Positions 45,120 to 54,445 of a stretch of DNA of 64,000 bases are shown one piece after another (within the stretch, counting starts at the first letter, position 1; each line of letters begins with the position of its first letter). This stretch comes from Nocardiopsis quinghaiensis (GTDB taxonomy: Bacteria; Actinomycetota; Actinomycetes; Streptosporangiales; Streptosporangiaceae). The position numbers and the translations under genes were made by a program. The notes beneath the pieces are model-generated. The model was not told the origin of the DNA, did not search any database, and saw nothing but the letters and a program-made list of their open reading frames with translations. Location: positions 1 through 64,000 of the forward strand of contig NZ_VWVU01000033.1 in assembly GCF_008638365.1 (NCBI RefSeq), read 5' to 3'.

Positions 45120-47081
45120 ATGTCGAGCAACAGCGACAGTGAACGCGTCGTCGCGGACCGCTACGTTCTGCGCCGCGAACTCGGACGCGGCGGTATGGGC
45201 GTGGTCTGGGAGGCCTTCGACCCGTCCCTGGACCGCGTCGTCGCGATCAAGCAGGTGCTTCTCCCCGACCACCTCACCGACTCCGAGCGCGCGGACGCGC
45301 ACGGCCGGGTCCGGCGCGAGGCGCGGTCGGCGGCGCGGATCAGCCATCCCACGGTGATCACCGTCCACGACGTCCTCGAGTACGGCGGCAACCCGTGGGT
45401 GGTCATGGAGCTGATCGAGGGCGGGTCCCTCCAGGAACGGCTCGACGAGCGGGGCGCCCTGCCGGTGGACGTCGTCGCGGAGATCGCGGAATCCTTGCTC
45501 AAGGCGGTGCAGGCGGCGAACGCGGCCGGAGTCCTGCACAGGGACATCAAGCCCGGCAACATCATGGTGTCCCTGGACGGCCGGGTGGTCCTCACCGACT
45601 TCGGCATCGCCACGGTGGAGGGCGGACCGAGCATCACCCGTACCGGTGCGCTGGTCGGCTCCCCCGAGTACATGCCGCCGGAGAGGCTGGAGGGCGCTCC
45701 CGCGGATCACCGGGGCGACCTGTGGAGTATCGGCGTGACCCTGCTCGCGGCCGTGGAGGGGGCGTCCCCGTTCCACCGGGACAGCCTCACGGCGGCGATC
45801 GCGGCGGTGATCTCCGCGCCGCTGCCGCCCATGACGCACACCGGATGGTTGAAGCCGGTCATCACGGGACTGCTGGAACGCGATCCGGACCGGCGGCTCA
45901 CCGTGGACGGGGCGCTGGCCCTGCTGCGCGAACGCGGCGGTCCGAGCGGTGGAGCCCCCGGATTCGGCAGCGGTCCGCAGAGTGTCCACCACGCGCCGAG
46001 CGGAGGGCGTACCGCGTTCGGCGGGCCGCCTGGCGGCCACCCCGTCACACGGCCCCCGCTGCCACAGGGGCCTCCTCCGGGGCACATGGGACCCACCGGC
46101 CCCGGCAGAGCGGCGGGGCCGAACGAACCGAGTGGGCCGGGCGGGCCGCCGAACCCGGAGGCGCCGTTCCCGCAGGGCCCCGGGCACCGGTCGGCGCCGT
46201 CCTACCAGCACCAGCCGGTGCACGCCGGAGGCCACGGCGGCCCGGGTGGTCCCGGAGGTCCCGCCCCGGGCCACGGTCCGCTTCCCGTGGGCGGGAACGC
46301 ACAGCCGGGCTCGGGAACCACCAAGGTCCTGCTCGGTGTGGGCGCGGGTGCGGTGGCTCTGCTGCTCATCGCCACGGTCGTGGCCGTGGTGCTCCTGCTC
46401 CCGGACCAGGAAACCGCGGGCGGAACGGCCACGCCGGTCAGCCCGTCCGAGAGCCAGGCTCCTCCGACCGCGTCCTCCGACGGCGAGGAGGCCAACGTCG
46501 GGAACGGCAGCGGCGGCCAGGAGGGCGACGGCGGACAGGACCATGACGGCGGGGACTACGGGGAGGACGGGGACGACAGCGGGGAGCCGCCGTCCTACGA
46601 CGAGCTGGAGACCTTCGACTCGGAGTGGTTCACCGTGGACTACCCGGCCGGGTGGGAGGTGGACGACAGCCAGATCGACGACACCCTGGCGGTGTTCGTC
46701 GCGCCCGGCAGCGACCGCCAGGTGTGGGTGACCGGGTGGACCGAGGAGGAGTTCACCGGGACGAGCGCCGAGTACCTCCAGGAGACCAGGGGCGGCACCG
46801 GCGTCTCCGGCGACGTCACGACCGGCTTCACGCAGTTGGAGCTGGAGGACTTCGACGAGGACGACTTCGGGGAGGGGTGGGACGTCGCGCTGGTGGAGGC
46901 CGACCTCACCAACGAGACCTGGGCCACCCCGGAGCGGCGTTTCTGGGCCTACGCGATCAGCATGGACTACGAGGGCAGCCGGGTGTTCTACCTGGTCAGT
47001 GTGAACGTGCCGCGCGGGGACGCCGACCACTACGACGACCTGCACGAGGACGTCATCGAGACGTTCACCCCGCACCTCTGA
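45120..47081 (+). CDS. Transmembrane Ser/Thr protein kinase with external sensor-like domain
   Basis: A 653-residue kinase. Catalytic domain (12-275): LGRGGMGVVWEAF, VVAIKQV, HRDIKPGNIM, DFGIATVEG, GSPEYMPPERLEG. A Pro/Gly-rich linker leads to one helix (VLLGVGAGAVALLLIATVVA) and an acidic linker, then an external domain (about 505-653, beginning YDELETFDSEWFTVDYPAGW) that may bind an envelope ligand. GAGAGGG precedes the ATG; a terminator follows. Confidence 0.92.
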   Translation: MSSNSDSERVVADRYVLRRELGRGGMGVVWEAFDPSLDRVVAIKQVLLPDHLTDSERADAHGRVRREARSAARISHPTVITVHDVLEYGGNPWVVMELIEGGSLQERLDERGALPVDVVAEIAESLLKAVQAANAAGVLHRDIKPGNIMVSLDGRVVLTDFGIATVEGGPSITRTGALVGSPEYMPPERLEGAPADHRGDLWSIGVTLLAAVEGASPFHRDSLTAAIAAVISAPLPPMTHTGWLKPVITGLLERDPDRRLTVDGALALLRERGGPSGGAPGFGSGPQSVHHAPSGGRTAFGGPPGGHPVTRPPLPQGPPPGHMGPTGPGRAAGPNEPSGPGGPPNPEAPFPQGPGHRSAPSYQHQPVHAGGHGGPGGPGGPAPGHGPLPVGGNAQPGSGTTKVLLGVGAGAVALLLIATVVAVVLLLPDQETAGGTATPVSPSESQAPPTASSDGEEANVGNGSGGQEGDGGQDHDGGDYGEDGDDSGEPPSYDELETFDSEWFTVDYPAGWEVDDSQIDDTLAVFVAPGSDRQVWVTGWTEEEFTGTSAEYLQETRGGTGVSGDVTTGFTQLELEDFDEDDFGEGWDVALVEADLTNETWATPERRFWAYAISMDYEGSRVFYLVSVNVPRGDADHYDDLHEDVIETFTPHL

Positions 47082-47122
47082 GCGCGGGCGGGCGCCTGTC
47101 CGCCGCGCACCGCCGACGGAGA

Positions 47123-47150
47123 ACGGCCCCCGCGGGATCGCGGGGGCCGT
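47123..47150. terminator. Terminator after the kinase gene
   Basis: ACGGCCCCCGCG pairs exactly with CGCGGGGGCCGT around a four-base loop. Confidence 0.8.
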
Positions 47151-47270
47151 TGGCGTGATGCGGAGCGGCACGAGGCCGGCGGTTCCGGTGGGCCCCTGTA
47201 TCCATCCAGCCCCGTGGGGGGGCGTCGGCGGTAGGGGCTGTGGACGACCCCGGTTCAGTACCAGCCGGGA

Positions 47271-47936
47271 TCAGTACCAGCCGACGGACTGGGAGTGGGA
47301 CCAGGCTCCGCACGGATCGCCGTAGCGGCCCTTGATGTAGTCGATGCCCCACGCGATCTGGGTGGCGGGATTGGTCTGCCAGTCGTCACCGTGGGAGGCC
47401 ATCTTGCTGCCGGGCAGGGACTGCGGGATGCCGTAGGCGCCCGAGCTGGGGTTCTGCGCGGTGTGGTTCCAGTTGCTCTCCTTCTCCCACAGGGGTTCGA
47501 GGCAGCCGCTGAACTGGTCCTCGCCCCAACCCTCGTCGAGCACCATCTGGAGGGCGATGCCCTTGGGGTCCCCGGAGAAGACGGGGGGCTCTTCCTCTTC
47601 CTCCTCCTTCTCCTCCTCGATGTCACTCCCTTCGACCTGGGTCGTCTGGACTCCGTTGCCGCGAGCCGCGTCACGCTGTTCCTGAGCCTGGCCGCGCAGA
47701 GCCTGGAGCTCCTCCTGGCTCAACTGCTCGGAGAAGAACTCGGCCTCGGTGTCGGCGGCCTCCCCGGTTTCGGTGTCGGCGGTGGGTTCCTCGGCGTCCG
47801 GTGTGGCGGCACTGGCCGCCACGTCCGGGGCGACGTCGTCATCCGCGAAAGCGGAGACGGCGAAGGTCGCACCCGCGACGAGGGTCGCCGCACCGACCGC
47901 CGCCGTACTGCGCAGCGACATTCGGTTGAGTAGCAC
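47271..47936 (-). CDS. Secreted SLT-like transglycosylase, copy A
   Basis: A 221-residue secreted protein. A signal peptide (AAVGAATLVAGATFAVSAFA) precedes an acidic linker with a long Glu run and a C-terminal lytic-transglycosylase-like domain (MVLDEGWGEDQFSGCLEPLW, EKESNWN with the probable catalytic Glu, GAYGIPQSLPG, two Cys). It should act on peptidoglycan. GTG start at 47936, five bases after GGGAAAGG. It is only 44 bases behind its paralogue, sharing about 268 identical bases. Confidence 0.85.
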   Translation of the reverse strand: MLLNRMSLRSTAAVGAATLVAGATFAVSAFADDDVAPDVAASAATPDAEEPTADTETGEAADTEAEFFSEQLSQEELQALRGQAQEQRDAARGNGVQTTQVEGSDIEEEKEEEEEEPPVFSGDPKGIALQMVLDEGWGEDQFSGCLEPLWEKESNWNHTAQNPSSGAYGIPQSLPGSKMASHGDDWQTNPATQIAWGIDYIKGRYGDPCGAWSHSQSVGWY

Positions 47937-48268
47937 GATTGCCTTTCCCAAGAGGGGGGTCATGGGCGGGGAAAGCCTTATTAATACCAGTTGTTGGCTT
48001 GGGAGTGGGACCAGGCTCCGCACGGATCGCCGTAGCGGCCCTTGATGTAGTCGATGCCCCACGCGATCTGGGTGGCGGGATTGGTCTGCCAGTCGTCACC
48101 GTGGGAGGCCATCTTGCTGCCGGGCAGGGACTGCGGGATGCCGTAGGCGCCCGAGCTGGGGTTCTGCGCGGTGTGGTTCCAGTTGCTCTCCTTCTCCCAC
48201 AGGGGTTCGAGGCAGCCGCTGAACTGGTCCTCGCCCCAACCCTCGTCGAGCACCATCTGGAGGGCGAT
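47290..48268 (-). repeat. Identical 268-base direct repeat shared by paired SLT-like genes
   Basis: 47291-47558 and 48001-48268 are identical base for base, offset 710. They encode the catalytic domain of both genes, whereas flanking linkers and signal peptides differ freely. Confidence 0.95.
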
Positions 48269-48685
48269 CTCCTTGGGCGACCCGGAGGGAGCCGGCGCGG
48301 TGGATACGTCGCCGGAGGAGTCGGAACCGCCGGAGGAGTCGGCCTCGGTCTCGGGTTCGGGCTCGGGTTCGGGGATCTCACTGCCCTCCCCGCTGGCGGA
48401 CCGAACGGCCGCGTCGACCGCCGTCTCGGCCCGTACCCGGTTCTCCTCGCGCTGGTCCTCCCGGTCGCCGTGGTCGGGCTGCGCGGCGAAGAAGTCGTCG
48501 GCGCCTCCCCCTGCAGGCTTCTGGAGCACTGCCGACTGCTCGGGTACCGCCGCGGAGGAGGTGAGCTGTCCGGGGCCGACCACGCCGCTCGACGAGGTCG
48601 CGGCGACCGCGAACGTGCCTCCGGCGACGAGGGCCGCGGCGCCGACGGCACCCGCGTGACGCAGTGAGAACAGACTGGGTGGCAA
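47981..48685 (-). CDS. Secreted SLT-like transglycosylase, copy B
   Basis: A 234-residue paralogue of copy A: signal peptide (AGAVGAAALVAGGTFAVAAT), linker with PEPEPEPETE, and the same catalytic domain, ending SQANNWY instead of SQSVGWY. I choose the TTG at 48685, after GAAAGGGCGATC, parallel to the site of copy A; longer frames to 48958 are less plausible. It heads a two-gene tandem. Confidence 0.83.
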   Translation of the reverse strand: MPPSLFSLRHAGAVGAAALVAGGTFAVAATSSSGVVGPGQLTSSAAVPEQSAVLQKPAGGGADDFFAAQPDHGDREDQREENRVRAETAVDAAVRSASGEGSEIPEPEPEPETEADSSGGSDSSGDVSTAPAPSGSPKEIALQMVLDEGWGEDQFSGCLEPLWEKESNWNHTAQNPSSGAYGIPQSLPGSKMASHGDDWQTNPATQIAWGIDYIKGRYGDPCGAWSHSQANNWY

Positions 48686-49099
48686 GATCGCCCTTTCGCG
48701 TAGACGCACACGTGCCCCACGGGCCTTCGTGTGTTGTGCTTCGCCGCTGCTGACCACGTGGCCCGGGGTGGTGTGCGCGGGGGGACGGACCTGCCGTTCG
48801 ACCGACCGCGGCACGGGGCGCATCACGTGGGAGGGGATGTGTGCGCAGCGGTTCCAGACTGCACCATCGTCACGATGAAGTAACGCCGGTTTTACTGTGC
48901 CTTGGCTCACATCACGGAATGCATCCGAAATGCGGGGCTTTGACCTGGCGTTCGACACGAAGAGTCAGGAGATGGCCAAAGCACTCCGGGGAGCGGAGAG
49001 GGTCTCGGCGCTCCTCACGGAGGACACGTCCCACCGGACGCGGTGCTCCTGAGTACCCGTACGGATGTGCGCGGCTCCACCAGGGACGAGGATGGCGCC

Positions 49100-52000
49100 A
49101 TGAACGTCCACGGATCCCCGCCCTTCCCCGAGGGCCTCCGGTCCAGCTGTCCGGACTGCCGCGCTCCCCTGCCCGTCCAGCTCCGGAACTGCCCGCGGTG
49201 CGGACTCCTCCTCGTCGGCGGCACGGCCCAGCGCCTGTGGCGGATCGATTCCGAGATCGCGCTGCTCAACGACCGCGAGCAGAAGCTGTACGGCGAACGC
49301 GCCTCCGTGATGGGACTCCTGCGGGAGGAGTCGGCACGGGCCGCCTCCCATGCGGGCACCCGGGCCGACGCCGCAGGTGCCGTCGGCGCCCCCGCCTCCG
49401 CCGAGGCGGCCGGTGTCGCGGAGCAACGGCCCCAGGGACCGGCGCCCGAACCGGCCCGCGCCGCCCCGGAGCACCAGCGGGAAGAGGCGGTGCGGGCGCC
49501 CTCGCGTCCCCCGAAGGCTCCGCTGACCGGGGAGGTCACCCGGCGCTCCGCGCAGAACGTCATCCTCGGGCTGGGCGGCCTGCTCGTCGGCATCGCCGCA
49601 CTGGTCTTCGCCATCTGGACGTGGAGCGACATGGGCACCGGCGCCCGCGCCGGAGTCCTCGGGGTCACCACCATGGCCTTCGCCGCCCTGGCCCTCCCCC
49701 TGCACCGGCGCGGTCTGAGGGCCACCGCCGAGACCTTCGGCTGCCTGGCCGCCGCGCTGCTGTGCGTCGACGCCCTCGCCCTGTGGCTGCTGATGTCCGA
49801 CCGGCTCGGGGGCGGCCCCGGCTACACGGCCGCGGCGCTGGCCGCCATCGGCTCACTGATGGTGCTCTATCCGGTGTTCGTGCCGCTACGGTCCCCGCGC
49901 GTCATCGCCGTCCTGCTGTGTCAGCCGGTTCCGGTGCTGTTGATGTTCTCCCTTCCCCCCGGGGAGGTGTGGCTCTGGACGCTGCCCGTCCTCGCCGCGA
50001 CCGCGTTCGGCGACCTGCTCGTGGTCAGGTGGCTCGGTGGGCCCCGACCGGGCCGCCCCGTGCGCACCCTCCACGTCACCGCGACGGTGCTGTGGGCGCT
50101 CACCCTGTTCCTGACGGCCGCGCTGGTCCTCGCCGACCCCGGATCCGACGCTCCGCAGACCCGGTGGGCCCTGGCCGCCGCCCTGCTGCTGTCGGGTGCG
50201 ACCGGGCTGCTGCTCGCCCGCCGCCCCCTCGGCACCGCCGCCGGGAGCCGTGCCCCCGCGAGCGCCCCCACGGTCATCGCGCTCCTGGCTCTGGGTATGA
50301 CGCCGCTGGCCGCCGGGCCCGCGCACCTGCCCGTGCTGCCACGGGTGCCCGCGGCCCCGTGGAGCGGCGGTCCCTCCACCGTGACCGAGCCCGCGCTCCG
50401 GGTGCTGGAACTGTCCGGCCCGATGACCGCTCAGGCCCACGGAACGCTCCACCTGGCCGCCGTCCTGGTCGGTGCCGTCCTGTCCCTGGGCGTGGTGGTC
50501 CTGCTGCGCCGCGACGTGCTCGTGCCCGCCGCTGCCCTGGTCGTCCCGCCCACGCTGCTGTCGTTTCCGCTGCTGCTGGGGCTGCCGCACGTGGTGGCGA
50601 CCGTGTGGGCACTGCTGGTCGGCGCCGCGCTGGTCCTGGGCACGGCCCTGCCGCCGCGCCGGCGCACGGCCTGGGTCCCGGCGGCCACCGGGACCCTGAC
50701 CCTGGCCACCGGTCTGCTGTGGTCGCTCCCGCACCAGTACACCTCCCTGGGAGCGCTGCTGTTCCTGGGCGTGACCGCACTGGTCACCGTGCTGCTGTAC
50801 CGCCGTACCGCACCCGGGGAGGCCCCGGCGGCGCTGTACGGGGCGGGACTGCTCCTGTGGTCGCTGGCCCTGCTGACCGGGGCGTTCTTCCTGCTGGGGC
50901 TCGTGATCTCGGAGGCGGTGCCGCCCCCGGCGTGGTGGCTGATCGCCGTCGCCGGCCTTTCGGCCGGGGCGACCGCGCTGGTGCTCGGCCGGGTACCCGC
51001 CCCCTTCGCTCGGGCGGACCGCTCCGTACCCGGCCCGCGGGCGCTGTTCACCCTCCTCGGGCTGCTCCTGCTGGCGACCGCCCCGTTGCTGGCCGGGCGC
51101 GCCCAGAGCCCCGGCCTGCCGCTCCTCGCCCGCACCGAACCGTGGTCGGAGCCGGTGTCGGCGATGTCGGACCCCGCGTACTCGGTCCTGGGGCTGTCGG
51201 CGCAGGCGGGCGGCGCGGCGGCGGCCGGAACGGCGGTCGGGGTGCTCGCGGCCGGTGCCGCGGCGGTGGCGCTGGTCCGGCTGCTCGACCGGCACCGGAC
51301 GGCGACCGCCGCCGCACTCGCCGCGCCGACCGCGCTGGTCCCCCTGCCGCTGGTCCTGGGGCTGCCGTACGTGGTGGCGGTGGTGTGGACGGTGCTGGTG
51401 GGGACGGTTCTCGTGCTGTGCGCCGCGCCCGCCGCCCGACACGGGTCCGGCTGGGTCCCGGCGGTCTCGGGGCTGCTCACCCTGGTGCTGGGCCTGGTCT
51501 GGGCACTGCCCGAGTGGTACACGACCCTGGTCGCGCTCGTGCTGGTGGCCGCGACCGCGCTGGCCGAAGCGCTGGTGCTGCACCGTCTGAACGGTCGGTG
51601 GCCCGGAGGACCGGTGCCGCTGGTGCGCACCGTGACACTGGTCCTGGGCGCGCTCACCCTGCCCACCGGCCTCGTGGCCCTGGCCTCCACCTTCGCTCTG
51701 GACGCGGTGGCCGACCCGGTGTCCTGGTGGTTCCTGGGCGCGGCCCTGCTGCTGGTCGCGTCGGCCTCGATGGTGGTCGGGCAGGTGCCGTCTCCGCCGT
51801 CGTCCTCGGGCACGTCGGCTCCCGGCGCTTCGGTCTCCCCGGCGGTGTCCCGTCCGGCTCCGGTGATATCGCCGTTCACCGTGGTCGGCATGCTGCTGCT
51901 GGCCTCCGTCCCGCTGGTGGTGGGGCCGCGCACGCTGCCCGCGCTGGCGCTGTTCTCACGGGCCCATCCCCCGGCCTCGGCCCCTCCGTCGGCCCTGGTG

Positions 52001-53239
52001 GAGTCCGCACACGCCTTCCTCGGCCTGGCCGGACCTCTGGAGGCGTCCGTCGCCGCGGCGGTCGGTGTGCTGGTGTCCGGGCTGCTGGCCGCGGGAGCGG
52101 CCGCGCTGCTGGCGCGGCGATGGGCTCCGCACACGGCCGCCCTCGTCGTGCCGCCCGCGCTGGTTCCGCTGCCGCTGATCCTGGACGCGCCGTTCCTCGT
52201 CGTACTGGTGTGGACGTTCGCGGTGGGCTCGGCACTGGCCCTGTGGTCGGCTCTGACCCGGGACCGGTGGGCCGGCCCGCTGGCGGGGGCGACCGGACTC
52301 CTCACCCTGGTGCTGGGGTCGAGCTGGGCACTCGCGCAGGAGCACGCGAACACCGGTGCCCTGATGGCGGTCGCGGTGGTCGGCGCGGTGGTGGCGGCGC
52401 TGGCGCGGACCCCCGTTCCGGCGGTCGGCGCCACGGCGGTGGCCACGGCGGCGACGGGGGCGTTCGCCCTGGCCCTGCCGCTGCTGCTGGGGGCTCCCGT
52501 GGAGTACGCGGCCCTGGCTCCGATCGCGATGGTCGCCGCGGTGGCCGCGGCGGCGCCGAGGCTGCGCGGTCCCCTGGTGCCGGCGGCGGAGGTCCCGGCG
52601 TGCCTGTGGGCGGTGGCGGCGCTGGTCACCACCGTGTCGGCGGGGGCACGGCTGGAACTGGTCGCGCTGGCGCTGGCGGTGGTCGGGGTGGTCGCGCTGG
52701 CGACCGCCGTGCGGCCGAACCGGCGCTGGTCCGCGCTGGTGGGCGCCCTGCTGATGTTCGCCGCGCTGTGGACGGTGCTGGCCGCGTGGGACGTGGCCGT
52801 ACCCGAGGCGTACACGGTGCCACCCGCCCTCGCCGCGCTGGCCATCGGCTGGGAGTGGAGCCGCAAGGCGGCCGGGACACCGTCTAGTTGGTCCGCCTAC
52901 GGCGGCGGACTGACGCTGCTGCTCCTGCCCACGGTGGTGCTGGTGTTCCTGGAGGGAGGCATGGTCTGGAGGGTGCCCGCCGTGCTCGTGCTGGGGCTGG
53001 CCGTGGTCGTGTGGGGTCTGCGTCGACGGCTCCAGGCGGCGCTGGTCCTGGGCGGGGTGGTGCTGGTGGCGACGTCGCTGCGGGCGTTCGGACCGCCGTT
53101 GTGGGACCTGACCCGGCTGGTACCGAACTGGCTGCCGTTCGCCGTGGCGGGCGTGCTGCTGCTGGTGATCGGCGCCCGCTACGAGGCGAGCCTGGAACGG
53201 CTGCGACGCCTGGGCCGGTTGGTGATGGGCATGCGCTGA
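49100..53239 (+). CDS. Giant SCO7613-type polytopic membrane protein
   Basis: A 1379-residue protein. An N-terminal zinc ribbon CPDC...CPRCGLLL leads into a helix (LWRIDSEIALLNDREQKLYG) and a 60-residue linker; the remaining 1240 residues are dozens of hydrophobic helices with repeats (for example VVPPTLLSFPLLLGLPHVVATV and TALVPLPLVLGLPYVVAVVWT-like modules) that suggest internal duplication. This is the SCO7613-C-terminal family, of unknown function. ATG at 49100. Confidence 0.85.
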   Translation: MNVHGSPPFPEGLRSSCPDCRAPLPVQLRNCPRCGLLLVGGTAQRLWRIDSEIALLNDREQKLYGERASVMGLLREESARAASHAGTRADAAGAVGAPASAEAAGVAEQRPQGPAPEPARAAPEHQREEAVRAPSRPPKAPLTGEVTRRSAQNVILGLGGLLVGIAALVFAIWTWSDMGTGARAGVLGVTTMAFAALALPLHRRGLRATAETFGCLAAALLCVDALALWLLMSDRLGGGPGYTAAALAAIGSLMVLYPVFVPLRSPRVIAVLLCQPVPVLLMFSLPPGEVWLWTLPVLAATAFGDLLVVRWLGGPRPGRPVRTLHVTATVLWALTLFLTAALVLADPGSDAPQTRWALAAALLLSGATGLLLARRPLGTAAGSRAPASAPTVIALLALGMTPLAAGPAHLPVLPRVPAAPWSGGPSTVTEPALRVLELSGPMTAQAHGTLHLAAVLVGAVLSLGVVVLLRRDVLVPAAALVVPPTLLSFPLLLGLPHVVATVWALLVGAALVLGTALPPRRRTAWVPAATGTLTLATGLLWSLPHQYTSLGALLFLGVTALVTVLLYRRTAPGEAPAALYGAGLLLWSLALLTGAFFLLGLVISEAVPPPAWWLIAVAGLSAGATALVLGRVPAPFARADRSVPGPRALFTLLGLLLLATAPLLAGRAQSPGLPLLARTEPWSEPVSAMSDPAYSVLGLSAQAGGAAAAGTAVGVLAAGAAAVALVRLLDRHRTATAAALAAPTALVPLPLVLGLPYVVAVVWTVLVGTVLVLCAAPAARHGSGWVPAVSGLLTLVLGLVWALPEWYTTLVALVLVAATALAEALVLHRLNGRWPGGPVPLVRTVTLVLGALTLPTGLVALASTFALDAVADPVSWWFLGAALLLVASASMVVGQVPSPPSSSGTSAPGASVSPAVSRPAPVISPFTVVGMLLLASVPLVVGPRTLPALALFSRAHPPASAPPSALVESAHAFLGLAGPLEASVAAAVGVLVSGLLAAGAAALLARRWAPHTAALVVPPALVPLPLILDAPFLVVLVWTFAVGSALALWSALTRDRWAGPLAGATGLLTLVLGSSWALAQEHANTGALMAVAVVGAVVAALARTPVPAVGATAVATAATGAFALALPLLLGAPVEYAALAPIAMVAAVAAAAPRLRGPLVPAAEVPACLWAVAALVTTVSAGARLELVALALAVVGVVALATAVRPNRRWSALVGALLMFAALWTVLAAWDVAVPEAYTVPPALAALAIGWEWSRKAAGTPSSWSAYGGGLTLLLLPTVVLVFLEGGMVWRVPAVLVLGLAVVVWGLRRRLQAALVLGGVVLVATSLRAFGPPLWDLTRLVPNWLPFAVAGVLLLVIGARYEASLERLRRLGRLVMGMR

Positions 53240-53471
53240 GCCGCGCGGACCGCCGTCTGATCCCGACAGAGGTTTTCGCCCGCCTCCGCGACCGCTGGTG
53301 GGCCAGTGTGAGCGCGGGGTTGGTCAGGGCCCGTAACGCGGCCGCCGGCCCCGGGTGCCCCTGGCGCTGGAGAACGGCGGCGCGCCCGTGGTGGGTGAGT
53401 GCCGTCGTCCGAGCCCTTCCCCGGCCGTCGCTCCCGGCCTGGGGGAGGGAACCCGGACGATACCGTCGGCG

Positions 53472-54128
53472 CTACGAGGACTTCTCGTCGACCTGGATGT
53501 CCCACGTGACAGTGCCGCCGTCGACAGCGGTCGTCGTGATGGTGACGTTGTGCAGAACGCTGCCCTCGAAGAAGTTGCAACTCATCTCGGCTCCCACCTC
53601 CGCGCGGAGGTGGGAGGCGGTGCAGGCGAAGTTCTGGGGGGAACGGCCAGCAGCCTGCAGCGCTGCGGTTGACTGCTCAACGACCTCTGCGGCGGAAACC
53701 TGGCCCTCGCTCGCCACGGCGGTGGCGTTGTCGGTGGCGGCGGTCTCCTCGGCGTCGTCCTGGGCCGCGCCGTCCTCCTCGGCGGCGGTGTCGCCGGCCG
53801 GGGCCTCGTCGACCTGGACGTCCCACTGGACGTCGTCACCGTCGACCGAGGTCGTCGTGACGGTCACGCCGAGGCTCTCGCCGCCGTGGGTGAGCTCGCA
53901 GCGGATCTCGGCGTCCACCTCCGCGGGTAGGTCCTCGGGGCAGGTGAACCCGTCCGGGGCCTGGCCGATCTGCTCGGTCAGCATCTCGCTCGACCGTTGG
54001 GCGACCTGGTCGGCGTCGACGGCGGCGGGGCCACCGATACCGAAGTCGAACGAGCAGCCGGTGGACAGGACCAGGGGCAGCGCTCCCAGAGCCGCTCCGA
54101 TGATTCGATGACGTCCGAACTGCCGCAT
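53472..54128 (-). CDS. Lipoprotein with two DUF4333 domains
   Basis: A 218-residue lipoprotein with lipobox LSTGC (Cys at 25), and two DUF4333 copies (about 38-110 and 145-215), each with two Cys and ending WDVQVDE or WDIQVDE, joined by an acidic Ala/Glu linker. GGAGG precedes the ATG by five bases. Role unknown; DUF4333 proteins are envelope-associated in actinobacteria. Confidence 0.85.
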   Translation of the reverse strand: MRQFGRHRIIGAALGALPLVLSTGCSFDFGIGGPAAVDADQVAQRSSEMLTEQIGQAPDGFTCPEDLPAEVDAEIRCELTHGGESLGVTVTTTSVDGDDVQWDVQVDEAPAGDTAAEEDGAAQDDAEETAATDNATAVASEGQVSAAEVVEQSTAALQAAGRSPQNFACTASHLRAEVGAEMSCNFFEGSVLHNVTITTTAVDGGTVTWDIQVDEKSS

Positions 54129-54445
54129 CGCGGCCTCCTCAGTGTGCGGTGACATGCCACGTGGACAGACACCGGAAACGGTGTGGAGGTTCCGGAAGCG
54201 AGCCTTTCGATATGCAGCCGTGGTCTCATGCCCGGTTCGTTCACCCGGTGTTCGCGGGGGAGCCGCACGAGTCGGCCCACGACCTGCTCGGCACCTGGGG
54301 ACACGCTCCCCACCGGCACCCCGACGACTCCCGTGAGCCCCGTGGGACTCCGGGTCGAGGGCACGGAACCGCCGGTCCCGCCGGCCCGTGGGCAGCGGAA
54401 GGGCCCGCCCCGCGCGCCGGCGCGCGGGGCGGGCCCGTTCTGCGG
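54129..54445. other. Intergenic region between DUF4333 lipoprotein and phoH genes
   Basis: About 320 bases without a gene; it holds the lipoprotein promoter (not identified) and the phoH terminator at 54401-54436. Confidence 0.5.
54401..54436. terminator. Perfect hairpin terminator after phoH
   Basis: GGGCCCGCCCCGCGCG pairs exactly with CGCGCGGGGCGGGCCC across CCGG, just beyond the phoH stop. Confidence 0.8.

Noticed and set aside
47222..47283. Doubled CAGTACCAGCCG around the stop of transglycosylase copy A
   Set aside because: A short local duplication of the last codons; it probably arose with the gene conversion and has no coding effect.
48686..48960. Possible cyclic di-AMP (ydaO-type) riboswitch before transglycosylase copy B
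   Set aside because: Such riboswitches often precede wall-hydrolase genes, but I could not find the conserved core elements; only a weak CGAACGGCAG resemblance.
48841..52887. 1348-codon plus-strand frame over the SCO7613-type gene
   Set aside because: Arg/Gly/Pro-rich shadow; the alternative frame codes for hydrophobic helices and a zinc ribbon.
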